A stretch of 64,000 bases of DNA from Streptomyces lydicus (GCF_004125265.1 NZ_RDTE01000003.1:8370001-8434000); one strand, 5' to 3'. Shown: positions 1-8,535, counted from the stretch's first letter. The notes: generated from the sequence alone by a model not told the origin. Numbers and translations: made by a program.

Positions 1-60
1 GCGGTGCGCAGCCCCTGCCCGGGGGCCGGGCGCGGCAGCGGTCAGGGGCGCCGGCCCCGG

Positions 61-882
61 TCAGCAGGGCCGGCCCCGGGCGGCCTCCTCGGTCTTCCAC
101 CCCCAAGCGGTGAGCATCCCGGGCGAGAGGCCGGCGCACCGCGGCGAGGACAGTTCGTGCACCGCCCGCTCGATCTCTGCCTCGTCCACCCGCCCCGTCG
201 CCAGCATGGCGTCCCGCGAACGGCTCCACGTATCGGCCCAGAAGCGGCTGATCGCGCTGTCCGGCACCAACGGGGGGACGTGGATCTCGGCGGCCACATG
301 GAACAGCCCCTCCTCGTGCAGGAGCTGCGGGTAATCCGGCACCCAGGAGATGTCCGTGCCGATGGTCTCCCGCAGGGCCTGCCACATCGCCCGCATCACC
401 GTGGTGTACGGGGTGCCCGGCGCGGTGGCGCTGGTCAGGTCCACGGCGTCGCTGAGCACCAGCACACCGTCGGGCGCGACCAGCGAGACCAGCTTGGCGA
501 TCATGCGGCGCCAGGCGCGCAGATGCATCAGCACGAACCGCGCGTGCACCAGACGGAACCGGCCGGGATCGAAGCCCGGGGCGGTGATGTCGGCGTCCAG
601 CGTCGTCAGGCCCGGTGTGCCGGCCGCGGCGAGGAAGCGGGTGTCACGGTCCACCGCGAGGACCGTCGTGACACCGGCCGACTCCAGCAGCCACCGTGCG
701 AGGGTGCCGGTTCCCGCGCCCACGTCCAGGCAGTTCCAGCCGGGACCGGCGCCCAGCGCCGTCAGCCGGGCGGCGCTCACCTCGTCGTAGGCGAGCGCCC
801 CCAGGTCGATACGACCGGCCTCGCCGGTCTCCTCCGGGCGGAACAGACCTTCGCCGTAGCGCCCGGTATCCGTACCCCGCAC
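61..882 (-). CDS. class I SAM-dependent methyltransferase
   Basis: 273-aa protein with a Rossmann-type methyltransferase core. The SAM-binding loop DVGAGTGTLA is at about residues 53-62, followed by a second acidic strand end (LAVDRD) and a post-IV motif LVHARFVLMHL near residue 120. It starts with GTG at 882, 22 bp downstream of the MFS stop codon, so it is probably the last gene of the ligase-dikinase-exporter operon. The acceptor cannot be told from sequence. By context it could methylate a small peptide or metabolite made by the upstream enzymes. No signal peptide or membrane segment is present. The family call is secure; the substrate and role are inference. Confidence 0.85.
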   Translation of the reverse strand: MRGTDTGRYGEGLFRPEETGEAGRIDLGALAYDEVSAARLTALGAGPGWNCLDVGAGTGTLARWLLESAGVTTVLAVDRDTRFLAAAGTPGLTTLDADITAPGFDPGRFRLVHARFVLMHLRAWRRMIAKLVSLVAPDGVLVLSDAVDLTSATAPGTPYTTVMRAMWQALRETIGTDISWVPDYPQLLHEEGLFHVAAEIHVPPLVPDSAISRFWADTWSRSRDAMLATGRVDEAEIERAVHELSSPRCAGLSPGMLTAWGWKTEEAARGRPC

Positions 883-904
883 GTCCCCAGTATGACGGCG
901 CTGC

Positions 905-2230
905 TCAGGGGTTTCCTGCTGTGGTGACCAGGTCCGGAACCGGATCCGGTACCGGCTGTTTCCGCGGCCGTCCCGGGGTGCGCCGCAGCACCAGCTGCAG
1001 CACCAGCATCACCACACCGGTCACCACCGCGCTGTGCCACAGCAGGGCGTCCAGCCGGCCCGCGGAGAGATACGCGCCCGCGGCCACGGCCGCCAGTGCG
1101 CACACGGCCCGGTCCACGATGCTCTCGACGGACAGCAGGGTGGCCCGTGGCGCACCCGCCGGAATCGCGTCGTTCACCAGCTTGCGCTGGAGCGGATAGG
1201 CGAATCCGGTGACCGCGGCGAACACGCACAGCAGGGCGATCACGGTCCAGGGCCCGCCGAGAGTGCTCCCCGCCAGCGCCGCCGCCATCGCGAGGCTGAG
1301 CAGCGAGACCCATGCCACCGGTGACAGCCGCGAGCCCAGCCACTGCGGACGGGCCGAGGCCACCGCCTCCGCGACGGTCATGGCGGCCAGTACCCCGCCG
1401 TGCGATCCCTCCGGGATGCCGTGGTCCAGCAGCACCGGCTGGAAGAGGTTCACCTGACAGATCCGCGAGAGCGTGAAGACCGCCACGCCCTGCACCATCA
1501 GCAGGGCGAGCCAGGGCGTGGCCCACACACAGCGCAGCGCCGTGGTGGCATCGCGCAAAAACGCGAGCCCGCCGCGCGAGGCCGCCTTCGCCTCGGTCCG
1601 GCCGGCGGGCGCCGCCTGCCGCGGCAGTACCACGGCGCAGACGAGCGAGCCCGCCGCGCTCGCGGCGCTCAGCACATACGGTGCGGGGTGCGCGAGGGCC
1701 ATCAACGGACCGACCAGCGGCCAGCACAGCACCTTCGCGGCCAGCCCCAGCGCCCGCGCCTGCCCCTCGGCCTTCAGATAGTGCTCTCCCGCGCCCTCGG
1801 CCGCCAGGCCGTCGTAGAGATAGGCGCTGGCGGCGCCGGAGGTCAGCGAGCGGCCCGCGGCGATGGCCAGGAAGTGCACCAGGAAACCGGTGTAGCTGGG
1901 GGCCAGGACCGGGGCCAGGTTCGCCGCGGTCATCACGACGGCACCGGCCCGCAGACAGTTGCGGGCACCGATCCGGTCGGCCACCATCCCGGTCGGGATC
2001 TCGAAGAGGCAGAACGCGATGTAGTAGATGCTCTGGATGCCGAAGATCTGCCCGTCGGAGAGCCCCGCCTCCCGCTGGTAGGCGTAGAAGACGGGCATCC
2101 ACCACAACAGGTTGAACAGCAGCTGGAAGCCGTTGTTGAGCCGGATGATCCGGCGGGCCCGGGGTGTCAGGGACACCCCGGAGGCCCGGGGACCACGGGC
2201 CGCCCGCGGGCCGGCGAACGGGCGGATCAC
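905..2230 (-). CDS. MFS transporter, probable exporter of the operon product
   Basis: About 441 aa and strongly hydrophobic with roughly 10-12 membrane spans. The MFS signature between TM2 and TM3 is visible as PTGMVADRIGARNC. I chose the GTG at 2230 because it overlaps the stop of the dikinase gene as GTGA, the coupling used by the gene before it. An ATG at 2287 and a GTG at 2176 are the other in-frame choices; 2176 would still keep all membrane spans. In this operon (ligase, dikinase, exporter, methyltransferase) the simplest role is self-protection or export of the product. The fold is secure, the cargo unknown. Confidence 0.88.
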   Translation of the reverse strand: MIRPFAGPRAARGPRASGVSLTPRARRIIRLNNGFQLLFNLLWWMPVFYAYQREAGLSDGQIFGIQSIYYIAFCLFEIPTGMVADRIGARNCLRAGAVVMTAANLAPVLAPSYTGFLVHFLAIAAGRSLTSGAASAYLYDGLAAEGAGEHYLKAEGQARALGLAAKVLCWPLVGPLMALAHPAPYVLSAASAAGSLVCAVVLPRQAAPAGRTEAKAASRGGLAFLRDATTALRCVWATPWLALLMVQGVAVFTLSRICQVNLFQPVLLDHGIPEGSHGGVLAAMTVAEAVASARPQWLGSRLSPVAWVSLLSLAMAAALAGSTLGGPWTVIALLCVFAAVTGFAYPLQRKLVNDAIPAGAPRATLLSVESIVDRAVCALAAVAAGAYLSAGRLDALLWHSAVVTGVVMLVLQLVLRRTPGRPRKQPVPDPVPDLVTTAGNP

Positions 2231-4239
2231 AGCGCGTAGGGGCGGATCTGGACCAGGCGGAAGTCCCCCTGATCGGTCATCAGCCATTCGATGTCGAGCG
2301 GATGGTCCACGTCACCGTCGCTGAAGTGGGACTGCAGCAGCCGTCCGGTCAGGGCCAGCCGGGCCAGCTTCTCCCGGGTGCCGACGGGCAGGTCCTTGCC
2401 CGTCGAGCCGAGCGCGACGGTGCGGCCGCCGCCCTCGACGGTGTTGTACAGGTACTGCAGCGGCAGCGTCGTTCCGTCGACGACCGTCTCGGGCGAACCG
2501 GGGGAGCAGTTGACGTAGACATTGCGGAAGTCCGTGCGCCGGGTCGGGTTGCAGGTCACCAGCACCCCGCCGAGCTCCGCCGGCACATACCGCTGGATGA
2601 TCACGCCCATGTAGGTGTCGTCGAGAGAGATGCCCGCCTGGTGGCGCAGCCGGACGCTGCGCGGCGACAGCAGGGAGGCCCACACCTGGCGTACCGCATC
2701 GAGGAGTTCGTCCGCGCCGTGGACGGTGCTGACCGAGTCGTAGACCCCGGCCGCGGAGAACCCGGGCAGGTCCTCGGCATTGGACGAGGAGCGCACCACG
2801 AGGCGGCCTCCGGCGCCGGGGCCGCCGGGCAGCGCCTGGGTGATCTGCCGGGTCACCTCGTCGGGCATGGGGGTGTTGCGGATGAGCTGCTGCAGATGCA
2901 GGCAGAGCGCGTCCAGGACGTCGACGGCGTCGAGTTCGAGGGCCATCTTCAGCTTGCCCAGGCCCTGCTGAACGGCCGGCGAGGAGGTCAGGAAGCGGTG
3001 CTGCAGGGCGAAGGGAAGGGCGATGCCGTCGGGCGCCGCGACGGTCCCGGCCACGAAGTCGGCGGCCAGGTCGCGCAGTTCGGCGGGTGTCGCGTCCGGA
3101 GTGCCCAGACGGGCCGCGAGGTGGCCGTAGAGGTCGGCGCGCGGCGGCCTCGGCTGCCCGTAGAAGGTGGTGAGGTCGGCGGAGCGGCTGTCGAGGACAT
3201 GATGGAGTTCCCCGAGGCTGGCCGCCTTGGTGCCGTAGCGGTCCTGGTCGGCGCGGCGCAGCCGGTGCAGGAACAGCGCGGGCACGTCCTCCAGCAGGGG
3301 CGGTTCCATCCGGATCCGCTGCTGGTGCCAGGCCGGGGCCTCCAGCGCCGGGGCATGGCCCAGCGGGACGAGGGTGATCTCGTCGTCCTGCACCCGGTAG
3401 CGGATCCACGCGCCGTCCAGGTCGCCCGCCTCGACGAGGCGGTCCAGGTCGCGGACGATCGCGTTGGGGATGCCCCAGCCGGAGGCGAGGACATTGGTGT
3501 GCGAGAGCGGTGTACCGGGCGCGGTGTTGAGGAAGCCCGCCACCCGCGGCACATCGTCCGGCAGCGACGCCATGGCCACGATGTCGGACCAGCCGAGCCC
3601 GTCGGCCGCTGCCGCGTACTCCTCCTGGGTCCGGAAGTAGCGCAGCCGCCCGACGGCCTCGCCGGGGTTGAGCGGGGTACGGGTGCGGTTGCCGAAGAGC
3701 TCATGGCCCAGGATCCGGGGCACATGGACATCGCTGATCGCGGCGAGTTCGTGCTCCTGCCCGTGGTTCGCGGGCTTGAGCAGCAGCGGCAGCCGGCCGT
3801 CGACCCGGTGGCGGACGAACGTGTAGAACTCCTCCAGCAGGAGGCCGTTCATGGTGTCGGCCTCGGTCGTCTCCAGGACGAGGAACGGCCGCTCCCGGCC
3901 CTCGGAGTCCTCGTCGGTGTGCAGCGAGAGCACACCCAGCAGGAAGCGGCGCTCGGGATCCATGTAGACCGAGGCGTTGAACGCGTCCAGGCAGGAGTCC
4001 AGGTCGGACAGCTCCATGCCGAGCACACGGGTGGCGATGTAGTTGACGTGGAACGGGTGGGCCGCGGTGTCGAGCAGGTGCCAGGTGTTCTCGATGCGGT
4101 CCACCACGACCTTGAGGTAGGGGTGGCCGGCCAGGACGCCGGAGAGGGTGCGGAAGAGCGGCAGGGACAGGTTCTCGCCGACGACGGTGCGATCGGTGAC
4201 CGGGCCCGGCGCGCCGGAGGGCAGGACGGTGGTGGTCAT
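2227..4239 (-). CDS. PEP synthase/PPDK-type dikinase with glucan-dikinase-like domain order
   Basis: 670 aa. Residues about 330-670 form a PPDK N-terminal (PEP/pyruvate-binding, ATP-grasp-like) nucleotide domain, with RSSSNAEDLPGFSAAG at 483-498, IIQRYVPAELGGVL near 548-561 and a closing QIRPYAL. Upstream, residues about 215-265 look like the swivelling phosphohistidine domain: LSHTNVLASGWGIPNAIV places a candidate phospho-accepting His at 247. The first 200 residues match nothing I recognise and could bind the acceptor. PEP synthase and PPDK have ATP domain, then His domain, then PEP domain; here His precedes ATP and no C-terminal PEP barrel exists, as in plant GWD/PWD. Starts at ATG 4239, overlapping the ligase stop (ATGA). 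Expected chemistry is ATP to AMP with phosphate transfer to an unknown acceptor. Confidence 0.85.
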   Translation of the reverse strand: MTTTVLPSGAPGPVTDRTVVGENLSLPLFRTLSGVLAGHPYLKVVVDRIENTWHLLDTAAHPFHVNYIATRVLGMELSDLDSCLDAFNASVYMDPERRFLLGVLSLHTDEDSEGRERPFLVLETTEADTMNGLLLEEFYTFVRHRVDGRLPLLLKPANHGQEHELAAISDVHVPRILGHELFGNRTRTPLNPGEAVGRLRYFRTQEEYAAAADGLGWSDIVAMASLPDDVPRVAGFLNTAPGTPLSHTNVLASGWGIPNAIVRDLDRLVEAGDLDGAWIRYRVQDDEITLVPLGHAPALEAPAWHQQRIRMEPPLLEDVPALFLHRLRRADQDRYGTKAASLGELHHVLDSRSADLTTFYGQPRPPRADLYGHLAARLGTPDATPAELRDLAADFVAGTVAAPDGIALPFALQHRFLTSSPAVQQGLGKLKMALELDAVDVLDALCLHLQQLIRNTPMPDEVTRQITQALPGGPGAGGRLVVRSSSNAEDLPGFSAAGVYDSVSTVHGADELLDAVRQVWASLLSPRSVRLRHQAGISLDDTYMGVIIQRYVPAELGGVLVTCNPTRRTDFRNVYVNCSPGSPETVVDGTTLPLQYLYNTVEGGGRTVALGSTGKDLPVGTREKLARLALTGRLLQSHFSDGDVDHPLDIEWLMTDQGDFRLVQIRPYAL

Positions 4240-5606
4240 GACTGCGCCTCCGCGGTGCCGTGGGGGAGGACCTGGGGGAGCGCGTCCACCAGGGTCCGGA
4301 AGTCGCGGATCACGGTCTCCGGATCGGCGGCGGACAGCAGGCACAGCGCCGCCATGGTGTTGGCGCCCGCGGCCGGGTCGTACACCGGTACCAGCGTTCC
4401 GTCCGGGAGCGAGTTCTCGGCCACCACGGACAGCCGGCTGCCCGCGCTGACGGGCACCGCCTCGCGCACGGTCGGGAAGTCCCAGATGCGCCGGTCCGGC
4501 CAGGCCTCGCCCTCGCCGTCGACGGCCAGGACGACCAGCGATCCGGCCGCGCCGTCCGCCTCCTGCGGGGTACGGGCCCCGTCGGGCCAGGCGACCGGAC
4601 GCCCCAGCAGGTGGTCCGTGAGCATGCCGATCAGGTCCAGGCCGAAGACCTCCTCGATCTGCGGGACGGTCATCGCCCCGCCGAACCGGGCGGCGGTCTC
4701 GATCACCCACATCCGCCCGTCGGCGCCGAGCTTGATCTCGGTGTGCGTCCCGCAGTTGCGCAGCCCCAGCGCGTCGACGGCGTCGCGCGCGAGGGCGACG
4801 ATGCGCCGCTGGGCGTCGTGCGGCAGCGCGGCGGGGGTGATCCCGGCCCGCTCGGTGAACGGCTCCACCGTCGGCATCCGGCCGCTGAGGCACACCGGGC
4901 GGAAGTCGCCGTCCACGACGACGCCTTCGACGCTGACGTAGTCGCCCCAGCCCTCTTGGTCGAACCACTCCGACGCGGTGCCCTGCACGATCTCCTCCAC
5001 GAGGAAATCCGCCCCGGCGCCGGCCACATGGAGTTCGGCGTAGCCCAGTTGCGCGGACTCGGCCATCACCTCCCGGGCCCGCTCCCAGGCCGCCGGTACC
5101 TCGTCGGCGCGGCGGATGGTCCGGTGGGCGGTGGAGCCGGCGCTCCAGGCGGCCTTGAGCAGCAGGGGGAAGCGGAGCGCGGCGGCCGCGTCGTGCAGAT
5201 CCTGCTCGGTGGCGACGGGGCGGAACCGGGGCTGGGATATGCCCTGGTCCTGCCAGGTGCGCCGCATCATGCGCTTGTCGCGGGCGAGGGCGCAGGAGTT
5301 GCCCGCACCGGCGAGGCCGAGCTTCTCGCAGGCCTCCGCGACCGCGACGACGGCGTATTCGGAGAAGGTGACGACCGCGTCCGCACCGACCGCCTGGGCC
5401 CGGGAGACGATCAGAGACACCAGGTCTTGCCGTTCGGGTTCGGAAGGGCTCAGCACCGAAGCGCACAGCCGGTCAGCGGACGCGGCCACGGTGGGCGGGA
5501 GCGCGCTGAGTGCCAGCAGGTGCACTGCCGACCGTGCGGCGACCCGTGACAGGGCGTACCCCAGGGGCGGACCGCCCTTGGCATACACGAACAGCACCTT
5601 GCTCAC
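4236..5606 (-). CDS. ATP-grasp carboxylate-amine ligase (BacD-like)
   Basis: 456 aa. The N-terminal pre-ATP-grasp domain begins SKVLFVYAKGG. The central ATP-grasp fold has the lysine-bearing strand FPLLLKAAWSAGS, a hinge FLVEEIVQGTASEW and metal-binding HTEIKL...WVIETAARFGG. The downstream VFGLDLIGMLTDHLLG block is typical of ligases such as BacD and other L-amino-acid ligases. I chose GTG 5606 because GAGGAG lies about 10 nt upstream; that site falls inside the alternative ATG 5627 start. It is the first gene of a leftward operon and overlaps the dikinase by ATGA. Likely reaction: acyl-phosphate activation of a carboxylate and peptide-bond formation. The acceptor and donor cannot be named. 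Confidence 0.88.
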   Translation of the reverse strand: MSKVLFVYAKGGPPLGYALSRVAARSAVHLLALSALPPTVAASADRLCASVLSPSEPERQDLVSLIVSRAQAVGADAVVTFSEYAVVAVAEACEKLGLAGAGNSCALARDKRMMRRTWQDQGISQPRFRPVATEQDLHDAAAALRFPLLLKAAWSAGSTAHRTIRRADEVPAAWERAREVMAESAQLGYAELHVAGAGADFLVEEIVQGTASEWFDQEGWGDYVSVEGVVVDGDFRPVCLSGRMPTVEPFTERAGITPAALPHDAQRRIVALARDAVDALGLRNCGTHTEIKLGADGRMWVIETAARFGGAMTVPQIEEVFGLDLIGMLTDHLLGRPVAWPDGARTPQEADGAAGSLVVLAVDGEGEAWPDRRIWDFPTVREAVPVSAGSRLSVVAENSLPDGTLVPVYDPAAGANTMAALCLLSAADPETVIRDFRTLVDALPQVLPHGTAEAQS

Positions 5607-5884
5607 TGGAATCCGACTCCTCTTCATGCGGTTGGGGGCCTTCGAAACGGCCGGGGACGCCCGACTCTCACATCCGGACGCCATGCTTCAAGCGAAGCAG
5701 CCATGCGGCACACCGTTCCCCGCATCGGGCCGCAACCGCTCAGGCAAATGCCAGAGTTGTGGATACCGTTGATCATCGGTGAAGGTTTCGTGATGCCGTA
5801 TGGCGTGCGCAGCGCCCCGGAGGTGCGCGGACGCCGCCAGATCGGCCGAGAACCGGGCATGTCGCGCAGCACTGAGGGATACCT
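5607..5884. promoter_or_regulatory. divergent intergenic region between ligase operon and LuxR regulator
   Basis: A 278-bp gap holds the promoters for both directions. The middle (about 5745-5800) is the least GC-rich part and is the probable promoter zone. I find no convincing palindromic LuxR box; a search for a CTVGGGAWWTCCCBAG-like PAS-LuxR site by eye gave no match. No small ORF with a good ribosome site is present. Confidence 0.4.
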
Positions 5885-7225
5885 ATGGCCATGGCGCGCC
5901 GTCCAAAACCATTGAACTCTTCACCACAAAAGGGGCCCGTCGTGGACGAGACCAGTTTGAAGTCACTGCTCGAACACCTTCCGGTGTCCTGGTGGGAGGC
6001 CGATCGTGAGCTGCGCGTGATCGACAGTGGCGGTGGCGCCTTCGACGACACGGTGACGGCCCAGCGGTTCCTCGACACCGTGCGAAGAGAGCTCCCCGAA
6101 CCCGCCGCGGCACTCGAATCCAGCCATTGGCAGGCCCAGTTCGACGGTCGTGTCTTCGATGTGAACTGGCCCCTCGGCGTGCCCCGGCAGGGCCGCTCCC
6201 GCGGCCTCGCGGTGGAGGTCGCCGCGCGGGCACCCGGCGTCCGCCGCTACGACGCCTTCGCGGACCTCGCCCCCGCCGCGGCCTTCATCCGGGACGCGGA
6301 CGGCCGCTACCTCTGGGCCAACCACGCCTATGCCCATCTGTACGGGACCACACCGGAGCACGTCATCGGCGCGTTCGTCGCGGACATCGACGGCCCCGCC
6401 GACTCCCCGCAGGTCCTCGCCCTGGACCGGGAAGTACTCGCCCGCGGCAAGCCCGTGCGGCACACCCTCACCTACCACCGCTCCGACGGCACCGGCGGAC
6501 AGGCGGCCGGCCACCGCTTCCCCGTCAGGGAAGGGGGGCAGACCTGCGTCGCGGGCATCTATGTCGACATCAGCGACTACACCCGCGCCCTGCGCCAGCG
6601 CCGGGAGGCCGAGGAGAACCTGCACGCGCTGCGCGATCACAGCGGACTGGCCTGCGCCCTGATCTCCGCGGGCGGGCGGATCCAGCAGGCCAGCGCCGCG
6701 GCCGCCGAGCTGCTGCAGACCCGGCTGTCGGATCTCGTCGGCCGCCGTGCGCACACCGTGCTGGCACCCGCCCCGGAGTTAGGGGCGCTGCGGCGCAGCT
6801 GGCACGATCTGATAGCCCGCCGCAGCCGGCGGATCCAGACCTCCGCCGTGTTCCAGGACGCCCGCGGCCGGCAGCGCCGCGCCCGGCTGCATCTGACGAC
6901 GGTCGGCCGGAGCGCGCACCGCGCCACGAGCGTCTGGGCGGTCATCACCCATCAGGGACTCGCCCATGAAGCGCACCCGCAGCTGACGGCTAGTCAGGTA
7001 CGCATCCTGTCCCTGCTGGCCGCCGGCCGCAGCAACGCGGAGATCGCCCATTCCCTGCATCTCTCCCGGCAGACCGTCGACTACCACCTCAGCCGTCTGC
7101 GCGACCTCCTGGACGCCCCGACCCGCCCCGCCCTCGTCGCCCGTGCCTATGTCCTGGGCATCCTCGACCCCCAGACGTGGCCGCCCCGCTCGGCCACAGC
7201 CTGCCATCCGCACAGCACCACCTGA
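5885..7225 (+). CDS. PAS domain LuxR-type transcriptional regulator with a TTA codon
   Basis: 446 aa. One or more PAS-like sensor regions span about residues 25-340; the segment near 120-230 has typical PAS features such as FIRDADGRYLWANHAYAHLYG. A C-terminal LuxR/NarL helix-turn-helix follows (about 375-436) with LTASQVRILSLLAAGRSNAEIA and SRQTVDYHLSRLRDLL. ATG 5885 has GAGGGA 5 nt upstream; GTG 5942, with AAGGGG before it, is a possible shorter start. Leucine 299 is encoded by TTA (6779-6781), so translation may depend on the bldA tRNA. It is divergent from the ligase-dikinase operon and is the obvious candidate for its control. Membrane segments are absent; the ligand is unknown. Confidence 0.85.
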   Translation: MAMARRPKPLNSSPQKGPVVDETSLKSLLEHLPVSWWEADRELRVIDSGGGAFDDTVTAQRFLDTVRRELPEPAAALESSHWQAQFDGRVFDVNWPLGVPRQGRSRGLAVEVAARAPGVRRYDAFADLAPAAAFIRDADGRYLWANHAYAHLYGTTPEHVIGAFVADIDGPADSPQVLALDREVLARGKPVRHTLTYHRSDGTGGQAAGHRFPVREGGQTCVAGIYVDISDYTRALRQRREAEENLHALRDHSGLACALISAGGRIQQASAAAAELLQTRLSDLVGRRAHTVLAPAPELGALRRSWHDLIARRSRRIQTSAVFQDARGRQRRARLHLTTVGRSAHRATSVWAVITHQGLAHEAHPQLTASQVRILSLLAAGRSNAEIAHSLHLSRQTVDYHLSRLRDLLDAPTRPALVARAYVLGILDPQTWPPRSATACHPHSTT

Positions 7226-7445
7226 CGGGGCGGTCCGGCCGCGCCACCGCCCGGCCTGCCGGGCGCCGGACGTCAGGCCGGGTTCCGGCAGCGCGCTTCC
7301 CGGGTCGGCCGACAGCGGATCGTTGGGCCACCCGGCTGATTGTGGCCGACGGGCGTTTCACTCCCCGCGGGTTGAAGGGGGCCGTGGGACGGCAACGGCA
7401 GCACGATACGTCTGGCAGCAGAAGGACGAAGCGGCGAGGAGCGAC

Positions 7446-7853
7446 GTGAGAAGAATGATGCGGGCGGGAAGCGTGGTCGGGGCGTGCGGACTGGTGCTGC
7501 TCGGCACCGGAGCCGCCCAGGCGGTGAGCATCCCGGACTCCCTGCTCTCGACCGTGGCGGACGCCGATGTCGGCACCGTGACCGGCACGGTCCAAGGCGT
7601 GGTCTGCAACAACCGCCTCGGCCAGGTCCACTACAAGTCTCCGGTGCTCGCCTCGCCCCACGCCTGTATCAACGGCCCGGTGAACAGCGGCAACAGTCTC
7701 AACAGCGGCAACTTCATCAACCACGGAAACCCGAACAACAGCGGCAATCTCTCCAACACCAACGGAACCACCAACGGAGCCAACTCCGTCACGGGTGCTT
7801 CCTCGGGGAGTTCCAACCACGTGCAGCGGATCCTCGGAATCCTGGTCCGCTGA
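7446..7853 (+). CDS. small secreted Asn/Gly/Ser-rich protein (paralogue of 8014-8391)
   Basis: 135 aa. A signal peptide (charged RRMMRAG, hydrophobic VVGACGLVLLGTG, AQA cleavage site) is followed by a short mature domain with two cysteines about 20 residues apart. Next comes CINGPVNSGN and a tail rich in NSGN/NxGN repeats. GTG 7446 lies 4 nt after GAGGAG; ATG 7455 is possible. The C-terminal part is clearly related to the convergent gene 160 bp downstream (shared C-x-NGPV-x-SGN block, then Asn/Ser/Gly-rich tract, then NxxQH). Length and composition recall small surface proteins of Streptomyces aerial hyphae, but chaplin and rodlin signatures are not seen. Function unknown. Confidence 0.75.
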   Translation: MRRMMRAGSVVGACGLVLLGTGAAQAVSIPDSLLSTVADADVGTVTGTVQGVVCNNRLGQVHYKSPVLASPHACINGPVNSGNSLNSGNFINHGNPNNSGNLSNTNGTTNGANSVTGASSGSSNHVQRILGILVR

Positions 7854-7917
7854 CCGGGACACGGCACCACTGAGGGACACGGCACTGACGGATCCGGCAC
7901 GACCCGGAGCGTCGCCC

Positions 7918-7947
7918 GACCGCCCGGCGGACACCCGCCGGGCGGTC
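7918..7947. terminator. perfect 13-bp stem hairpin terminator
   Basis: GACCGCCCGGCGG and its exact complement are separated by an ACAC loop, 65 bp after the rightward secreted-protein gene. There is no T-run, as usual in Streptomyces. It probably ends transcription of 7446-7853. Confidence 0.75.
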
Positions 7948-7968
7948 GTCGTTCTCCGCTTCCGGCAC

Positions 7969-8000
7969 CCCGCCGGCCCAGGAGTCCCCGGGCCGGCGGG
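7969..8000. terminator. 11-bp stem hairpin terminator
   Basis: CCCGCCGGCCC pairs exactly with GGGCCGGCGGG across a 10-nt loop, just beyond the end of the leftward secreted-protein gene. With the hairpin at 7918 it insulates the two convergent genes. Confidence 0.7.
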
Positions 8001-8013
8001 ATCCGGTGTGCCG

Positions 8014-8391
8014 TTACAGCTTCTGGGTGCCGTGGCGGCCGACGTGCTGCATGTTGTTGTTGGACTTCTTCGCTGCGCCGGTGGTGCCGCCGCTGTCGTC
8101 GTTGGTGTTTCCCTGGGTGTTCTTCGGGCTGCCGCTGTTGCTGTTGGAGCCGGCCACATAGACGTTCTGCGAACGCCCGGGATTTCCGCTGAGCACCGGG
8201 CCGTTGACACAGAACCTGGTCCGGTGCCCGCAATGGGTCCGGGCGTCGAAGCGGGCGATGGTGTTGCTGTTGGAGACCCCGTCGCCGCCGGACGCTTCGG
8301 CCCACGCCAGGGTGGGCGCGGCCCCGCCTGCGGCCAGGAGCAGGCCGCAGGCTCCTGCCATCACGAAATTGACGCGTGCCATGTTCTTCAC
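8014..8391 (-). CDS. small secreted Asn/Gly/Ser-rich protein (paralogue of 7446-7853)
   Basis: 125 aa from GTG 8391, which has AGGAG 6 nt upstream (ATG 8382 is the alternative). It has a signal peptide with hydrophobic core VMAGACGLLLAAGG and probable cleavage after the AWA region. The mature protein carries a CGHRTRFC cysteine pair, then VNGPVLSGN and an NSNSGSPKNTQGNTND tract ending in NNNMQHVG. The order Cys, Cys-x-NGPV-x-SGN, Asn-rich tail is shared with the convergent neighbour, so both probably arose by duplication. Cysteine spacing differs (6 residues here, about 19 there). An exported, possibly surface-associated protein; no known family recognised. Confidence 0.72.
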   Translation of the reverse strand: MKNMARVNFVMAGACGLLLAAGGAAPTLAWAEASGGDGVSNSNTIARFDARTHCGHRTRFCVNGPVLSGNPGRSQNVYVAGSNSNSGSPKNTQGNTNDDSGGTTGAAKKSNNNMQHVGRHGTQKL

Positions 8392-8535
8392 AGTGTGCTC
8401 CTGCACCTCATCGATGGCCCCCGGGTGTTGGTATCCCGGATGCCCGCAACGACCTAGCAGGAGCAACGGCCCGCCTCACATGTTCACCCTGTCCGATTAT
8501 GGGATTCACCGGGACGGCCCTGGGAGGCCGTGGTC

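Noticed and set aside
2164..4941. Very long rightward open frame (925 codons) antisense to the dikinase and ligase
   Set aside because: It is rich in Gly, Arg, Val and Gln without domains and mirrors the third-position GC of the real leftward genes, whose products have clear motifs.
7449..7853. Chaplin or rodlin identity for the secreted pair
   Set aside because: Neither the chaplin GN-x-CGN-type core with paired Cys nor rodlin motifs can be seen; only general size and Asn/Gly richness are similar.
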